Shown piece after piece: positions 54,720-54,783 of a stretch of DNA of 54,783 nt; the stretch's first letter is position 1, and each line of letters begins with the position of its first letter. Both the position numbers and the translations under genes were made by a program. This DNA is from CAZHVS01 sp964536015 (GTDB lineage Bacteria; Bacteroidota; Ignavibacteria; Ignavibacteriales; Ignavibacteriaceae), in contig CAZHVS010000019.1 of assembly GCA_964536015.1 (NCBI GenBank), positions 1-54,783 on the forward strand, given 5' to 3'. Under the pieces are notes generated by a model. The model did no database searches. It was not told where the DNA came from and saw nothing but the letters and a program-made list of their open reading frames with translations.

Positions 54720-54783
54720 ATGCCAGATGATAATGGTTTATCAAACATACATACTCCTTTTGACCTTCTTTACCTTGAGTTTG
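54720..54783 (+). CDS. Start of the next cassette gene (cut by window end)
   Basis: An ATG three bases after the R' box of site D opens a frame that stays open to the window edge, 21 codons (MPDDNGLSNIHTPFDLLYLE and one more). Nothing can be said about function. The very short distance between attC and start codon is normal in cassettes. It could also be a chance frame. Confidence 0.4.
   Translation, partial: MPDDNGLSNIHTPFDLLYLEF

Larger units (their letters stand above)
45595..54783 (+). mobile_element. Right cassette array (CALIN-like, no integrase seen)
   Basis: Five successive units, all genes on the plus strand, separated by attC-like sites at 51158-51287, 51674-51771, 53247-53377 and 54590-54716. 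Each unit begins with a GTT box whose reverse complement ends the same unit, and the pairing continues inward. The pairs are 45595-45610 with 51148-51164, 51281-51301 with 51660-51680 (19 of 21), 51765-51778 with 53240-53253 (13 of 14), and 53371-53392 with 54575-54596 (about 17 of 22). The array continues past the window edge. The integron reading is inference from these structures. Confidence 0.75.

Noticed and set aside
1..54783. CRISPR array, tRNA or rRNA genes, transposase or integron integrase
   Set aside because: I saw no regularly spaced repeats, no tRNA-like cloverleaf ends, no rRNA signature and no recombinase motif by eye. A tRNAscan or profile search would be decisive.

Overview
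The window looks like a piece of a low-GC chromosome from the Ignavibacteria or a close relative in the Bacteroidota/Chlorobi lineage. Three secreted proteins end in a type IX secretion (type A) sorting domain with an NYPNPFNPST-like motif. Several promoters fit TTTG-N19/20-TAnnTTTG, and LytS/LytTR signalling is present. The assignment is inference from these traits; no rRNA gene is present to confirm it.

Layout. (1) 1-3663: a partly decayed integron-type cassette zone. Short attC-like sites lie at 1-56, 2294-2346 and 3614-3663, with a degenerate one at 1910-2098. They separate an SDR/AraC pair and a serine-hydrolase lipoprotein; two coding remnants are also visible. (2) 4028-16484: a cupin, an NSS-family Na+ symporter with a hidden 34-residue small subunit, a K+-independent H+-pyrophosphatase, a T9SS-exported C39-like protein, Trm112-like, Aat, DUF2721, DUF116, a 5'-nucleotidase-like metallophosphatase and a small outer-membrane barrel. 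(3) 16645-31352: GNAT, LytS-LytTR, an EFR1 ferredoxin/flavodoxin protein, a TetR-TolC-adaptor-RND efflux operon, a FabK/NMO-like flavoprotein, and a sugar nucleotidyltransferase-metK-ahcY operon. (4) 31455-45325: a T9SS metallopeptidase, the replication-origin neighbourhood (dnaA divergent from rpmH-rnpA-yidD-yidC, with DnaA boxes on both sides of dnaA), a patatin-Omp85 protein, pepT with a yeast-type cytosine deaminase, and a T9SS esterase. (5) 45595-54783: a second, better preserved cassette array with four long attC-like sites and no integrase in view.

The most interesting part is the right-hand array. Its first unit (45595 to about 51164) is a tightly coupled four-gene operon: a class I methyltransferase, a compact UvrD-like helicase, an unrecognised 704-residue protein with a helix-hairpin-helix, and a DUF1848 protein with a cysteine cluster. 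The genes overlap by 4 and 1 bases. The operon ends are complementary over about 16 bases (GTTGTGTG... at 45595 and ...CACACAAC at 51164), exactly where R' and R'' boxes of a cassette would be. Three single-gene units follow: a four-helix membrane protein, a protein with a HEPN-like R-x6-H motif, and a stand-alone HsdR-N-like PD-(D/E)xK nuclease. Each carries matching ends that pair well beyond the 7-base boxes. I infer a cassette array lacking an integrase (CALIN-like) that carries candidate defence genes, and that the four-gene operon is a candidate undescribed nucleic-acid-processing or defence system. The operon's function is not known.

No tRNA, rRNA, CRISPR array, transposase or integrase was recognised by eye.
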